A stretch of 64,000 bases of DNA, from positions 2,501-66,500 of the forward strand of contig CAUYUJ010004556.1 of the NCBI GenBank assembly GCA_963575745.1. The letters run 5' to 3'. The position numbers and the translations under genes are program-made. Below the pieces are notes generated by a model. The model was not told the DNA's origin. It did not search any database and saw only the letters and a list, made by a program, of their open reading frames with translations. Positions 22,371-33,579 of the stretch are shown piece after piece; position 1 is the stretch's first letter, and each line of letters opens with the position of its first letter. Source of the stretch: Prorocentrum cordatum. Lineage: Eukaryota; Sar; Dinophyceae; Prorocentrales; Prorocentraceae.

Positions 22371-22625
22371 CATTCATTTCGGCACACCACTAGCACGGTT
22401 CGTTGCCCCATAGGGATCACCACCGAAAAAGGGAAGCACAATTGCGGTATTCACACCTGCATATGGTTGGGTTTTTTTCGTTTGGCTAATGTGTTTGTAA
22501 GAACGGATGGATTTGCGGCCACATCTGTCCAGAAATTACGAATCAATCCAGCGCCAGCGACAATTATCCTGGCGAAGGACACAACCATATGCAATTGTGA
22601 GTACCGCAATTGTGAATATATTCTT
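22371..22625. repeat. Centre of the palindromic array
   Basis: One degraded minus unit (22371-22425), then a minus-orientation piece of the module (GTATTCACACCTGCATATGG at 22448), a 50-bp centre, then a plus-orientation piece (CCTGGCGAAGGACACAACC and ATATGCAATTGTGAGTACCG at 22569-22608) leading into the plus array. The symmetry point is near 22.5 kb. Confidence 0.75.
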
Positions 22626-25414
22626 CGGTGGCGCTCCCTATGGGGCCACGAAGCGTGTGCGGGGTGTGCCGAAATGGGTGTGCGGGGCGCATGAGGGCAC
22701 ACCCACTGGGAGCTTCGGTGGAGTTCCCTATGGGGCCACGAAGCGTGCGAGGGGTGTGCCGAAATGGGTGTGCGGGCCGCATGAGGGCACACCCACTGGG
22801 ACCTTCGGTGGAGCTCCCTATGGGGCCACGAAGCGTGTGAGGTGTGTGTGCCGAAATGGGTGTGCGGGACGCACGCGGGCACACCCGCTGGGACTTTCGG
22901 TGGAGCTCCCTGTGGGGCCACGAAACGTGTGAGGGCTGTGCCGACATGGGTGTGCGGGACGCATGCGGGCACACCCATTGGGACCTTCGGTGGAGCTCCT
23001 TATGGGGCCACGAAGCGTGTGAGGGGTGTGCCGAAATGGGTGTGCGGGGCGCATGCGGGCACACCCGCCGGGACCTTCGGCGGAGCTCCCTATGGGGGCC
23101 ACGAAGCGTGCGAGTGGTGTGTCGAAATGGGTGTGCGGGACGCATGCGGGCACACCCAGTGGGACCTTCGGTGGAGCTCCCCATGGGGCCACGAAGCGTG
23201 TGAGGGGTGTGCCGGAGTGGGTGTGCGGGACGCATGCGGGCGCGCCCACTGGGGCCTTCGGTGGAGCTCCCTGTGGGGCCATGAAACGTGTGAGGGGTGT
23301 GCCGGAATGTGTGTGCGGGACGCATGCGGGCACACCCACTGGGACCTCCCGTGCCACTGGGACCTCCGGTGGAGCTCCCTATGGGGCCACGAAGCGTGTG
23401 AGGGGTGTGCCGAAATCGGTGTGCGGGACGCATGCGGGCACACCCGCTGGGACCTTTCGGTGGAGCTCCCTATGGGGCCACGAAACGTGTGAGGGGTGTG
23501 CCGAAATGTGTGCGCGGGACGCATGAGGGCACACCCACTGGGGCCTTCGGTGGAGCTCCCTATGGGACCACGAAACGTGTGAGGGGTCACGAAACGCGTG
23601 ACGGGTGTGCCGAAATGGGTGTGCGTGACGCATGCGGGCACACCCGCTGGGCCTTTCGGTGGAGCTCCCTATGGGGCCACGAAACGTGTGATGGGGTATG
23701 CCGAAATGGGTGGGTGTGCGGGGCGCATGCGGGCACGCCCACTGGGACCTTCGGTGGAGACATATGGGGCCACGAAGCGCGTGAGGGGTGTGCCGAAATG
23801 GGTGTGCGGGACGCAGGCGGGCGGCAGCACTGGGGCCTTCGGTGGAGCTCCCTATGGGGCCACGAAGCGTGTGAGGGGTGTGCCGAAATGAATGTGCGGG
23901 ACGCATGCGGGCGGCAGCACTGGGGCCTTCGGCGAAGCTCCCTATGGGGCCACGAAGCGCGTGAGGGTTGTGCCGAATTGGGTGTGCGGGACGCATGCGG
24001 GCGGCAGTGCTGGAGCCTTCGGTGGAGCTCCAGGCCGCGAAGCGCGTGAGGGGTGTGCCGAATGAGTGTGCGGGACGCATGCGGGCGGCAGCACTGAGGC
24101 CTTCGGCGGAGCTCCCTATGGGGCCACGAAGCGCGTGAGGTGTGTGCCGAAATGGGTGTGCGGGACGCATGCGGGCGGCAGCACTGGGGCCTTCGGTGGA
24201 GCTCCCTATGGGGCCACGAAGCGCGTGAGGGGTGTGCCGCATTGAGTGTGCGTGACGCATGCGGGCGGCAGCACTGGGGCCTTCGGTGGAGCTCCCTATG
24301 GGGCCACGAAACGAGTGAGGGGTGGGTGGAAATTGAGTGTGCGTGACGCATGCTGGCGGCAGAACTGGGGCCTTCGGTGGAGCTCCCTATGGGGCCATGA
24401 AACGTGTGAGGGGCGTGCCGAATTGAGTGTGCGTGACGCATGCGGGCGGCAGCACTGGGGCCTTCGGTGGAGCTCCCTATGGGGCCACGAAACGTGTGAG
24501 GGGTGTGCCGAATGGGATGTGCGGGACGCATGCGGACGGCGGCACTGGGGCCTTCGGTGAGCTCCCTATGGGGCCACGAAACGTGTGAGGGGTGCGCCGA
24601 ATTGGTCGTGCGGGACGCATGCGGCCAGCAGCACTGGGGCCTTCGGTGAGCTCCCTATGGGGCCACGAAATTGCGTGACGGTGCCATGCGACTTGGAGTG
24701 TGCGTACGCATGCGGGCGGCGGCACTGCGGCCTTCGGTGGAGCTCCCTATGGGGCCACGAAAGCGTGTGAGGGGTGTGCCGAATTGAGTGTGGCTGACGC
24801 ATGCGGGCGGCAGCACTGGGGCCTTCGGTGGAGCTCCCTATGGGGCCACGAAACGTGTGAGGGGTGTGCCAGAATGGGGGGTGGAACCGCATGCGGGCCA
24901 GCCACTGGGGCCTTCGGTGGAGCTACCTTTGGGCCACGAAACGCGTGAGGGTTGTGCCAATTGGTGTGCGGGACGCATGCGGGCGGCAGCACTGGGGCCT
25001 TCGGTGGAGCTCCCTATGGGGCCACGAAACGTGTGAGGGGTGTGCCGAAATTGGGTGTGCGGGACGCACGCGGGCGGCAGCACTGGGGCCTTCGGTGGAG
25101 CTCCCTATGGGGCCACGAAACGAGTGAGGGGTGTGCCGAATTGAGTGTGCGTGACGCATGCTGGCGGCAGCACTGGGGCCTTCGGTGGAGCTCCCCTTGG
25201 GGCCACGAAACGCGTGAGGGGTGCGCCGAATTGGGCGCGCGTGACGCATGCGGGCAGCAGCACTGGGGCCTTCGGTGGAGCTCCCTATGGGGCCACGAAA
25301 CGCGTGAGGGGTGTGCCGAATTGAGTGTGCGTGACGCATGCCGGCGGCAGCACTGGGGCCTTCGGTGGAGCTCCCAATGGGGCCACGAAACGCGTGGGGG
25401 GTGTGCCGAAATGG
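22626..25414 (+). repeat. 90-bp satellite, right arm, first block
   Basis: About 31 units of GGAGCTCCCTATGGGGCC, ACGAAACGTGTGAGGGGTG, TGCCGAAATGGGTGTGCGGG and ACGCATGCGGGC. Units to about 23790 continue ACACCCACTGGGACC (type A); from about 23815 they continue GGCAGCACTGGGGCC (type B). Some junction units are longer or shorter (for example 23580-23600). Confidence 0.95.
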
Positions 25415-25640
25415 GACGGTGGGAGGAGGGGGGGGGCAGCGGGAAAGGAAGGAAGGAAGGAACGCGGGGCGACGTCTCTTCAAAATGAGGACCCAACACC
25501 ACAGGATGGTTGGGAATAACCATAGTAGTAATAATTAGCCTGGCGAAGAATCCACCCATATGCAGTTGTCAGTACCGCAGCTGCGGGTTTGCCACGGAAC
25601 TTGTGAGGGGTGTGCCGAGATGGGTGCCACTGGGGTATTC
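25415..25640 (+). repeat. Array-interrupting module, plus copy
   Basis: Begins in a unit that turns into GGGACGGTGGGAGGAGG, a GGAAGGAAGG run, CGCGGGGCGACGTCTCTTC, AAAATGAGGACCCAACACC and ATATGCAGTTGTCAGTACCG, then returns to 90-bp units. Related copies: 20660-20875 (minus), 28160-28262 and 28628-28740 (plus). Confidence 0.8.
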
Positions 25641-28160
25641 GGTGAAGCTCCCTATGGGGGAGATTAAGAGATCCGGAGGGGGGGGGGGGAAGGTGGGGCC
25701 ACGGAAACGTGTGAGGGGTGTGCCGAATGGTGTGCGGTACGCATGCGGGCACACCCGCTCGGACCCTTCGGTGGAGCTCCCTATGGGGCCACAAAACGTG
25801 TGGGGGTGTGCCGCAATGGGTGTCGGGACGCAATGGCGGGCCACACCCATTCGGACCTTCGGTGGAAGCTCCCTATGGGGCCACGAAGGCGTGCGGGGGT
25901 GTGCCGAAATGGGTGTGCGGGCGCATGCGGGCACACCCACTGGGACCTTCGGTGTAGCATCCTTATGGGGCCACGAAACGTGTGAGGTTGTTGCCGAAAT
26001 GGGTGTGCGGTACCATGCGTGCACACCCATTCGGACCTTCGGTGGAAGCTTCCCATGGGGCCAAGACGCGTTGTTGGGGGGTGCTGCCGAAATGGGTGTG
26101 CGGGACGCATGCGGGCACACCCACTGGGACCTTCGGTGGAGCTCCCTATGGGGCCACGAAACGTGTGAGGGGTGTGCCGAAATGGTGTGCGGGACGCATG
26201 CGGGCACACCCACTGGAACCTTCGGTGGAGCTCCCTATGGGGCCACGAAACGTGTGAGGGGTGTGCCGAAATGGGTGTGCGGGACGCATGCGGACGGCAG
26301 CACTGGGGCCTTCGGTGGAGCTCCCTGTGGGGCCACGAAACGTGTGAGGGGTGTGCCGAAATGGGTGTGCGGGGCGCATGCGGACGGCAGCCATGGGGCC
26401 TTCGGTGGAGCTCCCTATGGGGCCACGAAACGTGTGAGGGGTGTGCCCACATGGGCGTGGGGGACGTATGCGGGCGGTGGCACTGGGGACTTCGGTGGAG
26501 CTCCCTATGGGGCCACAAAATGTGTGAGGGGTGTGCCGAAATGGGTGTGCGGGACGCATGCGGGCACACCCATTCTGGACCTTCGGTGGAGCTCCCTATG
26601 GGGCCACGAAGCGTGTGAGGGGTGTGCCGAAATGGGTGTGCGGGGCGCATGCGGGCACACCCACTGGGACCTTCGGTGGAGCTCCCTATGGGGCCACGAA
26701 ACGTGTGAGGGGTGGGGCTTTCGATGGAGCTCCCTGTGGGACCACGAAACGTGTGAGGGGTCACGCAACGCGTGAGGGGTGTGCCGAAATGGGTGTGCGG
26801 GACGCATGCGGGCACAGCCACTGGGGCCTTCGGTGGAGCTCCCTATGGGGCCACGATACGTGTGAGGGGTATGCCGAAATGAGTGTGCGGGACGCATGCG
26901 GGCACACCCACTGGGGCTTTCGGTGGAGCTCCCTATGGGGCCACGAAACGCGTGAGGGGTGTGCCAAATTGGGTGTGCGGGACGCAGGCGGGCGGCAGCA
27001 CTGGCACACCCACCGGGACCTTCGGTGGAGCTCCCTATGGGGCCACGAAGCGCGTGAGGGGTGTGCCGAAATGGGTGTGCGGGGCGCATGTGGGCGGCAG
27101 CACTGGGGCCTTCGGTGGAGCTCCCTATGGGGCCACGAAACGCGTGAGGGGTGTGCCGAATTGGGTGTGCGGGGCGCATGCGGGCGGCAGCACTGGAGCC
27201 TTCGGTGGAGCTCCCTATGGGGCCACGAAGCGCGTGAGGGGTGTGCCGAATTGAGTGTGCGTGACGGCATGCGGGCGGCGCACTGAGGGCCTTCGGTGGA
27301 GCTCCTATGGGCCACGAAACGTGTGAGGGGTGTGCCGAATTGAGTGTGCGTGACGCATGCGGGCGGCAGCACTGGGGCCTTCGGTGGAGCTCCCTATGGG
27401 GCCACGAAGCGCGTGAGGGGTGTGCCGAATTGAGCGTGCGTGACGCATGCGGGCGGCAGCACTGGGGCCTTCGGTGGAGCTCCTGGAGCTCCCTATGGGG
27501 CCACGAAGCGCGTGAGGAGTGTGCCGAATTGAGTGTGCGGGACGCATGCGGGCGGCAGCACTGGTGCCTTCGGTGGAGCTCCCTATGGGGCCACGAAGCG
27601 CGTGAGTGGTGTGCCGAATTGAGCGTGCGTGACGCATGCGGGCGGCAGCACTGGTGCCTTCGGTGGAGCTCCCTATGGGGCCACGAAAAGCGTGAGGGAT
27701 GTGCCGAATTGGGTGTGCGGGACGCATGCGGGCGGCAGCACTGGGGCCTTCGGCGGAGCTCCCTATGGGGCCACGAAACGCGTGATGGGTGTGCCGAATT
27801 AAGTGTGCGTGACGCATGCGGGTGGCAGCACTGGGGCCTTCGGCGGAACTCCCTATGGGGTCACGAAACGCGTGAGGGGTGTGCCGAATTGGGTGTGCGT
27901 GACGCATACGGGCGGCAGCACTGGGGCCTTCGGTGGAGCTCCCTTTGGGGCCACAAAACGCGTGAGTGGTGTGCCGAATTGAGTGTGCGTGACGCATGTG
28001 GGCGGCAGCACTGGGGCCTTCGGCGGAGCTCCCTATGGGGCCACGAAACGCGTGAGGGATGTGCCGAATTGGGTGTGCGGGACGCATGCGGGCGGCAGCA
28101 CTGGTGCCTTCGGTGGAGCTCCCAATGGGGCCACGAAACGCGTGAGGGGTGTGCCGAAAT
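25641..28160 (+). repeat. 90-bp satellite, right arm, second block
   Basis: About 27 further units. Types switch more often: A (25.64-26.25 kb), B (26.28-26.48), A (26.55-26.94), B from 26.97 kb on. The unit at 26975-27020 contains both the B and A tails in tandem, an apparent crossover product. Confidence 0.95.
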
Positions 28161-28349
28161 GGGACGGTGGGAGGAGGGGGGGGCAGCGGGCGGCAGGAGG
28201 GAGGAGGGGGAGGAGTAGCGGGAACGCGGGGCACCGTCTCTTCAAAACGAGGACCCAGCACCATGAAACGTGTGAGGGGTGATAGTGATGATGGCGGCGA
28301 TGATGATGACGATGATGGTGATGGTGATGGTGATGATGATGATGATGAC

Positions 28350-28392
<43 letters not shown>

Positions 28393-28440
28393 CTGATGAT
28401 GATGATGATGATGACGATGATGATGATGATGATGACGATT

Positions 28441-28480
<40 letters not shown>

Positions 28481-28481
28481 C

Positions 28482-28544
<63 letters not shown>

Positions 28545-28740
28545 CGTGACGAAAATGACGAGAATGATAGTGATGACGATGATGACGACGATGATGATGA
28601 TGATGATGATGATGATGACGATGATGTTGGTGGGAGGAGGGAGGAGGGAGGAGGGGGAGGAGGAGAGGAGGAAGGAGGGAACGCGGGGCACCGTCTCTTT
28701 AAAACGAGGACCCAACACCACAGGATGGTTGGGAAAACGA
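28160..28740 (+). repeat. Duplicated module bracketing a (GAT)n microsatellite
   Basis: Two copies of GGAGGAGG... AACGCGGGGCACCGTCTCTT... AAAACGAGGACCCA (28165-28262 and 28628-28725) flank about 350 bp of GAT/GAC repeat (28279-28630). The repeat produces a spurious poly-Asp frame. The array of 90-bp units ends here. Confidence 0.9.
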
Positions 28741-29060
28741 AGAATAATAATAAGAAGGAGGAGGAGGAGGAGGAGGAGGAGGAGCAGGATGTGGAGGAGG
28801 AGGGTCGAGGGCTGGGACCCTCGTCCACGAGGGGGCGGGTCGATTCCTCGATTCATTTCCTCGATCCTCGATTCTCTTCCTGGCGGCGAGCTCAGGGGGG
28901 AAGTGGGGAAGTGAGAAGGGGCGGGCCTTCGCAGAAGGCTCGGAAGTCTCCCGGCCTTCTGAGAAGTATTATGAGCCTCATGCGCGAGGGTTTCCGAGAA
29001 ATCCCTCCGCCTTCTGAGAAGGCCCTCTCCTTCTCACTTCCCCCCCTCGCTCGCCGCCGA
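28741..29060. repeat. GGA tract and GAGAAGG foldback
   Basis: A short GGA tract (28756-28803) precedes an inverted repeat: AAGTGAGAAGGGGCGGGCC (about 28911) with mirrored CCTTCTGAGAAGG motifs and CCTTCTCACTTCCCC (about 29028). Related palindromes lie at 55.4 and 63.5 kb. Confidence 0.55.
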
Positions 29061-29600
29061 TTATCTGATGAGGGCGGCGGCGTGATCCATGGCCAGCCTA
29101 TGATTGGAGTTCCAACGGCTTCCAGATCCTGTGCTCCTTGTTCAATGGTTCCTTGATTCTGGTCCTCCGGTCAGGTTCCAGGGATGTTGGGCAGGACACG
29201 GAAAGGGAGGGTGGAAGGGCAGGGGGGAGGGGACAGGACAGAGAGGGCCCTCAGGGGGCGGTAGGGGAGGGTAGGGACGAGGGGATGTCCCGACAGCAGG
29301 GAGGGAGGGGAGAGCAGGGAATCGGACGGGGCCAGGACGAGGACAAGTCCGTTCCAGATCGTTCCGGAACGCTCTCCGCGCGTTCTGGAATGTTCTGAGA
29401 AGACCGCGACGCCCGATGCAGCCTCCAGAGCCGCTGGACCTCAGAGATTCTCGACTTGTACTCGCCCGAATGTCCCCTCGCCCTGGCCTCGTCTCAGGAA
29501 GAGACACCAGAGAGATCGAGACGCTGAAGTCGGGCATGTCCCTGTACAGAAAGAATATTCAAGAAGAGTGAAGAATAGTCACGTGACGACTTGTCGCCCT
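29061..29600. other. Spacer with dispersed repeats upstream of the methyltransferase gene
   Basis: A GGAAGG-rich stretch, then TTCCGGAACGCTCTCCGCGC (29362) related to blocks at 0.85 and 57.1 kb, then GTCGGGCATGTCCCTGTAC (29530), a copy of the dispersed motif seen at 1.55, 2.24, 2.4-4.45 and 59.02 kb. No promoter motif can be named; dinoflagellate genes usually lack a TATA box. Confidence 0.5.
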
Positions 29601-29679
29601 CTTATTCTGGCTCGAGCTCCTCGGCGGGGATGCCGCACGTCCCGCTGCGACGCGCCAGTGCGCGGCTGGCCGGCCCACG

Positions 29680-31571
29680 ATGGCCCCGAGCCGTGCCTTC
29701 CGCAGGCGGGCGCTCGTCGCGGGGCGGGCCGCCGCCGCCGCCGCCGTGGTCGCCCCCGCGAGGAGCGCCGCGGGCCGCTTGGCGCTCCTGCGCCCCCCCG
29801 CGCCGCCGCGCTGGGGCCAGGCAGCGCCGGCGCGCCCGCACCGGCGCTGGCCCGCCGGCGCCGTCGCTGGCTCCAGCGCCAGAGGCCAGCGCTGGCCCAC
29901 TGGCTCCAGCGCGGGCCCACGGGCGCCAGCGCCAGTCCGCCGGCGCTGCTCCGCCGCGCCAGGGCCGGCCAGCGCTGGCCTGCCGGCGGCGGCGCTGGCC
30001 CGGTGGGCCGCGGGCGCCAGGTGCCAGCCGCCGCTGATGCGGCCCGCGGCGCCGCTGGCGCGGCGCGCGTCGGGCCCCCGGGGGGCCTCGGCCGCTGCGG
30101 CTGCTGCGATCGCGCCGCAGGGCGCCGCCCCCTCGCGTTGGCGGGCGCCGCCGCAGCGCGCCCGGCGGCCGAGCGCCTTCCCGGCTGGCCTCGAGGGCCT
30201 GCTGCGGAGCGAGTTCGGGGACCGCTGGTGCGGCCTCCTGAGCGCCCTGCAGCAGCCCAAGAGCTACGCCGCCTGGGCGAACCCCTTCGCGGGCGGCGGC
30301 GAGGGCGAAGCGTCGCCGCTGCTCGAGAGCCACGGCATGGCGAGGCTGGCCGGCGCCGCCGGCAGCGCGGCGGGGCTGTGGGCGCCAGAGGGGCGCGCCG
30401 ACGAACGGCTTTGGCTACCCAAGCCGCCGAACTGCTCGGCCACGGGCCTGAAGCTGTACTACCCGCTGGATCTGGCGTCCGCCCTGCCAGCCCTGACGGT
30501 GCTGCTGGGCCCAGGGGCAGACGCCGCGGCCGACCGCCCCGGCACCTGGCCGGCGCTGCCCGCGGCGGGCGCGCGCGTGCTCGACGCGTGCGCGGCGCCG
30601 GGCGGCAAGCTGCTGCTGCTGGCGGGCGCGCTGCTGGCGCCAGGGGCCTCGGGCGCGGCGCTGTCGGCTGTGGAGTGGGACAAGTTCCGCTTCAACCGGC
30701 TGCTGCAGAACCTGCGGCTCTACCTGCCGGGCTGGGCCCGCGAGGCCCTGACCGCGGTCCACGGGGACGCGTCGGCGCCCGAGTCCACGCTCGCCCGCCG
30801 CGGCCAGGGGCGGTTCGACGCCGTCCTCGTGGACGCCCCCTGCTCCTCGGAGCGCGAGCGCATCCTGAAGGCGCTCCACCGGGAGGCGCGCGCGGCCGGC
30901 CTCGGCGCGGCGGGCGTGCCGCCGCCCGGCCCGGGGGCGGTGCCGGACCTCGGCGCCTGGGAGGCGAGGGCGGCGAGCGCCGTGGCCGCCATCCCGTGGA
31001 CCGTCGAGCGGTCGCGGGCCAACGCTCGCCGTCAGGTCGCCCTCGTGAACGCTGCGATGAGGGCAGCGCCGAGGGGGCACGTGGTCTACTCCACGTGCGC
31101 GCTGTCTCGGATAGAGAACGACGACGTGATCGCGGAGGTGATGCGCGGGGCGCCGCCGTTCTGGCGCTGCTGCGGGGGCCGGCGCGCGAGCGCCGCGGAC
31201 TCCGTCCGCTTCGGCGCGGTGCCGGGGGCGCTGGGCGCGCAGGCCCAGGTCTCTGGTTGACCCAAGAGGGGGTCAGCGACGAGGGGGTGGTGCCATAGAT
31301 CTGGTGCAACAGATGTGTGGGGTTGCAATAGATTCGGGGCGTGCAATACATCCCGGTGCGCAAATGTGTTGCTGGGTTTTCGCAAGCAATACACGAGTTG
31401 CAATACGATGCGCTAGAATTCTCTCGCGCAATACATCTGCAATACAACAATTGCTCCTTTTGGGTTAACCAAAAGGTCGAGGAGACGGAGTACGGCTGGC
31501 GGCTGCTGCCAGACCGCGGCGGTTGGGGCCCCATCTACTGGTCGCTGCTCCGCGGGCCAGGGCCGCCCTGA
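29680..31571 (+). CDS. NSUN4/NSUN3-like RNA (cytosine-5) methyltransferase, two exons
   Basis: Predicted to transfer a methyl group from S-adenosylmethionine to cytosine C5 in RNA; NSUN3/NSUN4 relatives act on mitochondrial tRNA or small-subunit rRNA. Exons 29680-31248 and 31476-31571 give about 554 residues. The SAM-binding motif is DACAAPGGK (residues 302-310), motif IV is DAPCSS with Cys388, and motif VI is YSTCALS with catalytic Cys473. Upstream, SEFGDRWCGLLSALQQPKSY and YYPLDLASALPAL fit the RsmB/NOP2/NSUN core. Exon 2 restores the family C-terminus (TEYGWRLLPD...GPIYW); without splicing the frame stops at TGA 31258. The first ~170 residues are Ala/Arg/Pro-rich with internal repeats; the Arg-rich, acid-free start could be a mitochondrial presequence, but the true start could be further downstream. 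Very high third-position GC. This is the only apparently intact cellular gene in the window. Confidence 0.85.
31249..31475 (+). other. Intron with terminal inverted repeats (introner-like)
   Basis: A 227-bp GT...AG intron. The donor side reads CCCAG|GTCTCT and the acceptor side AAAAG|GTCGAG, so AGGTC is present at both junctions, like a target duplication. Just inside, GGTTGACCCAAGAGGGG (31255-31271) and CTCCTTTTGGGTTAACC (31454-31470) are inverted repeats with three transitions. Splicing joins CAG to GTC in frame. The interior is rich in GCAATACA motifs. Confidence 0.75.
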
Positions 31572-32815
31572 AAAACAAAATTGTCTCCTTGTTAGCTTAC
31601 AGCAGGTCTGTTTGATTATTCTCTTCAGGAGAGAAAGAAACACACAGACACAATTCACCGTCGACTCCCAGGAAAATATGGGAAACTATGGGAAGTGGGG
31701 GGGAAGACAGAAACCCAGAAAATATGGGAAAGTATGGGGGATCCTGTTATTCGTGTGCATTTATCTGTGTGTCCCTGGGCTCCTTTATATTATTTGTCTT
31801 CCATCTTCCTGTGGGAGGGCGTGCCCGACCCAAATCGACGGCTCGTGCACCTCAGCCTCTGGGCTGCCCTCCCCGCCCTGGCCGACTGCCCAGTGGCCTG
31901 CGGCCCGGGGGCTCCTCGCGTCAGCCCTTTCGGGAGGGAAGACACGCAGAGAGACACCAACGAATCGTCGATTCCCAGGAAAGATTGGAAAGTCTGGGAC
32001 GTCGGGGGAACACGAAAACAGCAAGAAAGGATGAGACAATATGGAGAGTCCTGGGATCTGTGTGTATCAGGATGAGAACATACGGAGAGTCTTGGGATCT
32101 GTGTGTATTTATTATTCGTGTGTCCCTGGGCCCCTTCCCCTTCCCCTTACGCTTCCCTTCCCTGTGCTGCCCGCCGCTGCGGTGCAGCAGCCTAGCAGGA
32201 GGGTGGGCTTCTCAGTCCATGCTCCCGCGGCTCTTCACTCGCTTCGGTCTGCTAGCGCTCGCTCGCTCGCTCTCCTCCTCCTCCTCATCCTCCTCCTCCT
32301 CCTCTTCCTCCTCCTCCTCCTCTCGGCGACTGAAATGGGTTTGGTCGCGCCAGGGTGTGGTTTGCGATCGGCGCCGTCGGGGCTTAGGGGGCCCCTTCGC
32401 TGTGCCAAAGGTTTGACGAGCCCTCGTCGGGGCGCGGTGGAGATCCCCGTCGAGGTCCTCGCCCGCCCCCCCAGGGGCAGGTTGCAAACCACAGCCTTTG
32501 CCAGCCACACCCTTCGGAGTCGCCGATCCTCTTCCTCTCCACGTGGGCCTGAAGATCTGCCATGCAGCCAGGACAGTTGCAACAGACCGACAAGAACGCT
32601 GCTCTGTAACCGGACTGCTTTTGCGCCCGTGCAGCTCGCGACATGCCTCGCCTCTGATGAATCGAGGCGGGATCTCTCACCCCCGGCGGAGGCCGGCGGA
32701 AGGCCCGCGAATGCCAGCAGTAAAAAGTCGGGTGAGGCGTCGCTGGCGAAATGTTGGCCGAAAGTGGCAGTAAGTACTCGAAGGAGACATGTTAGCCAGC
32801 GTGAACCCCAATCAG
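31572..32815. other. No gene seen; minor repeats
   Basis: CCTGTGGGAGGGCGTGCCCG at 31810 is a diverged copy of the dispersed CCTGTAG...CCCGACC motif. GGAGAGTCCTGGGATCTGTG/GGAGAGTCTTGGGATCTGTG is duplicated (32044 and 32084). A TCC tract lies at 32275-32325. Frames on both strands overlap and have no recognisable domain. Confidence 0.5.
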
Positions 32816-32824
32816 TGTGTTTCT

Positions 32825-33270
32825 AGGAGTACATGCTTTGCAGTTCGTGTTGTGCAAATTATGATGTACAGTCTATTATGTCGGGTAAGTCATGTGCTGC
32901 AACATCTGTTGTGCGTTCGATGGCGTGCGACCTGTGTTATGCAGATAATGTTGTGCAACATATGAAATGCAGTCCATGTTGTGCAACCTATGTGGTACAA
33001 TCTGCATACTACAGGTGTAATTGTATACATGTACGCGTGCACACACACATATATATATGTAGATACGGTGCAATCTACGTGGTACACCTTAGGTGGTTCA
33101 AGATACGCGGGTCATGTTGTGTGTTGCAATATATGTTGTGCAATCTGTGTTGTGCAATCTATCTTGTGCAGTCGATGTTGTACAATCAAGGTGGTGCAAT
33201 ACATGTGGTGTACTTCAGGCGGTGCGCAATAGATGCTGTGCAATCTTTGTCGAGCAATCGATGCAATCGA
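32825..33270. repeat. Degenerate TGTTGTGCAATCTATG tandem repeat
   Basis: About 25 imperfect units of 15-18 bp centred on TTGTGCAA, interrupted by a CACACACATATATATATG stretch (33041-33058). Similar TGCAATACA motifs occur inside the 31.3-kb intron. Confidence 0.75.
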
Positions 33271-33579
33271 TTTAAGGAGCGGAGTTGTCAATTCCACTAT
33301 TCGGGCAATCATCCCACCACCCACCCGCGAACTAGTTTGCAAAGCAAATGCGGCAGCGATTGCGATGGCTGCTTGGTGGTGGGTGGTGCATCGCTGCGGC
33401 CGCGCTAGCGCGCGCAAGCTCTCGCGCGGAGCGGCCAGCTAGTCTGGGGCGACCGACGCGGCCGTGGTGGCGCTGACCGCTGGGGACTTCCCAGCGCGTC
33501 TCGCAGGCCGCGCGGACGCGCGGGCACTTCAGCGCGAGGCGGTGATTCGGGCGGGTGCGGTATCATGGTGACGTCGACA

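Noticed and set aside
19963-28160. Many ORFs of 150-420 codons with repeated peptide motifs
   Set aside because: They arise from a 90-bp tandem unit with few stops; frames are open on both strands and in several phases at once.
28149-29156. ORF with a long poly-aspartate stretch
   Set aside because: It is the (GAT/GAC)n microsatellite read in one of its phases; Met-rich and Ile-rich frames are equally open.
29568-31298. A 576-codon alternative frame over the methyltransferase gene
   Set aside because: No domain; it shadows the NSUN frame, which carries all methyltransferase motifs, and stays open because of extreme GC content.
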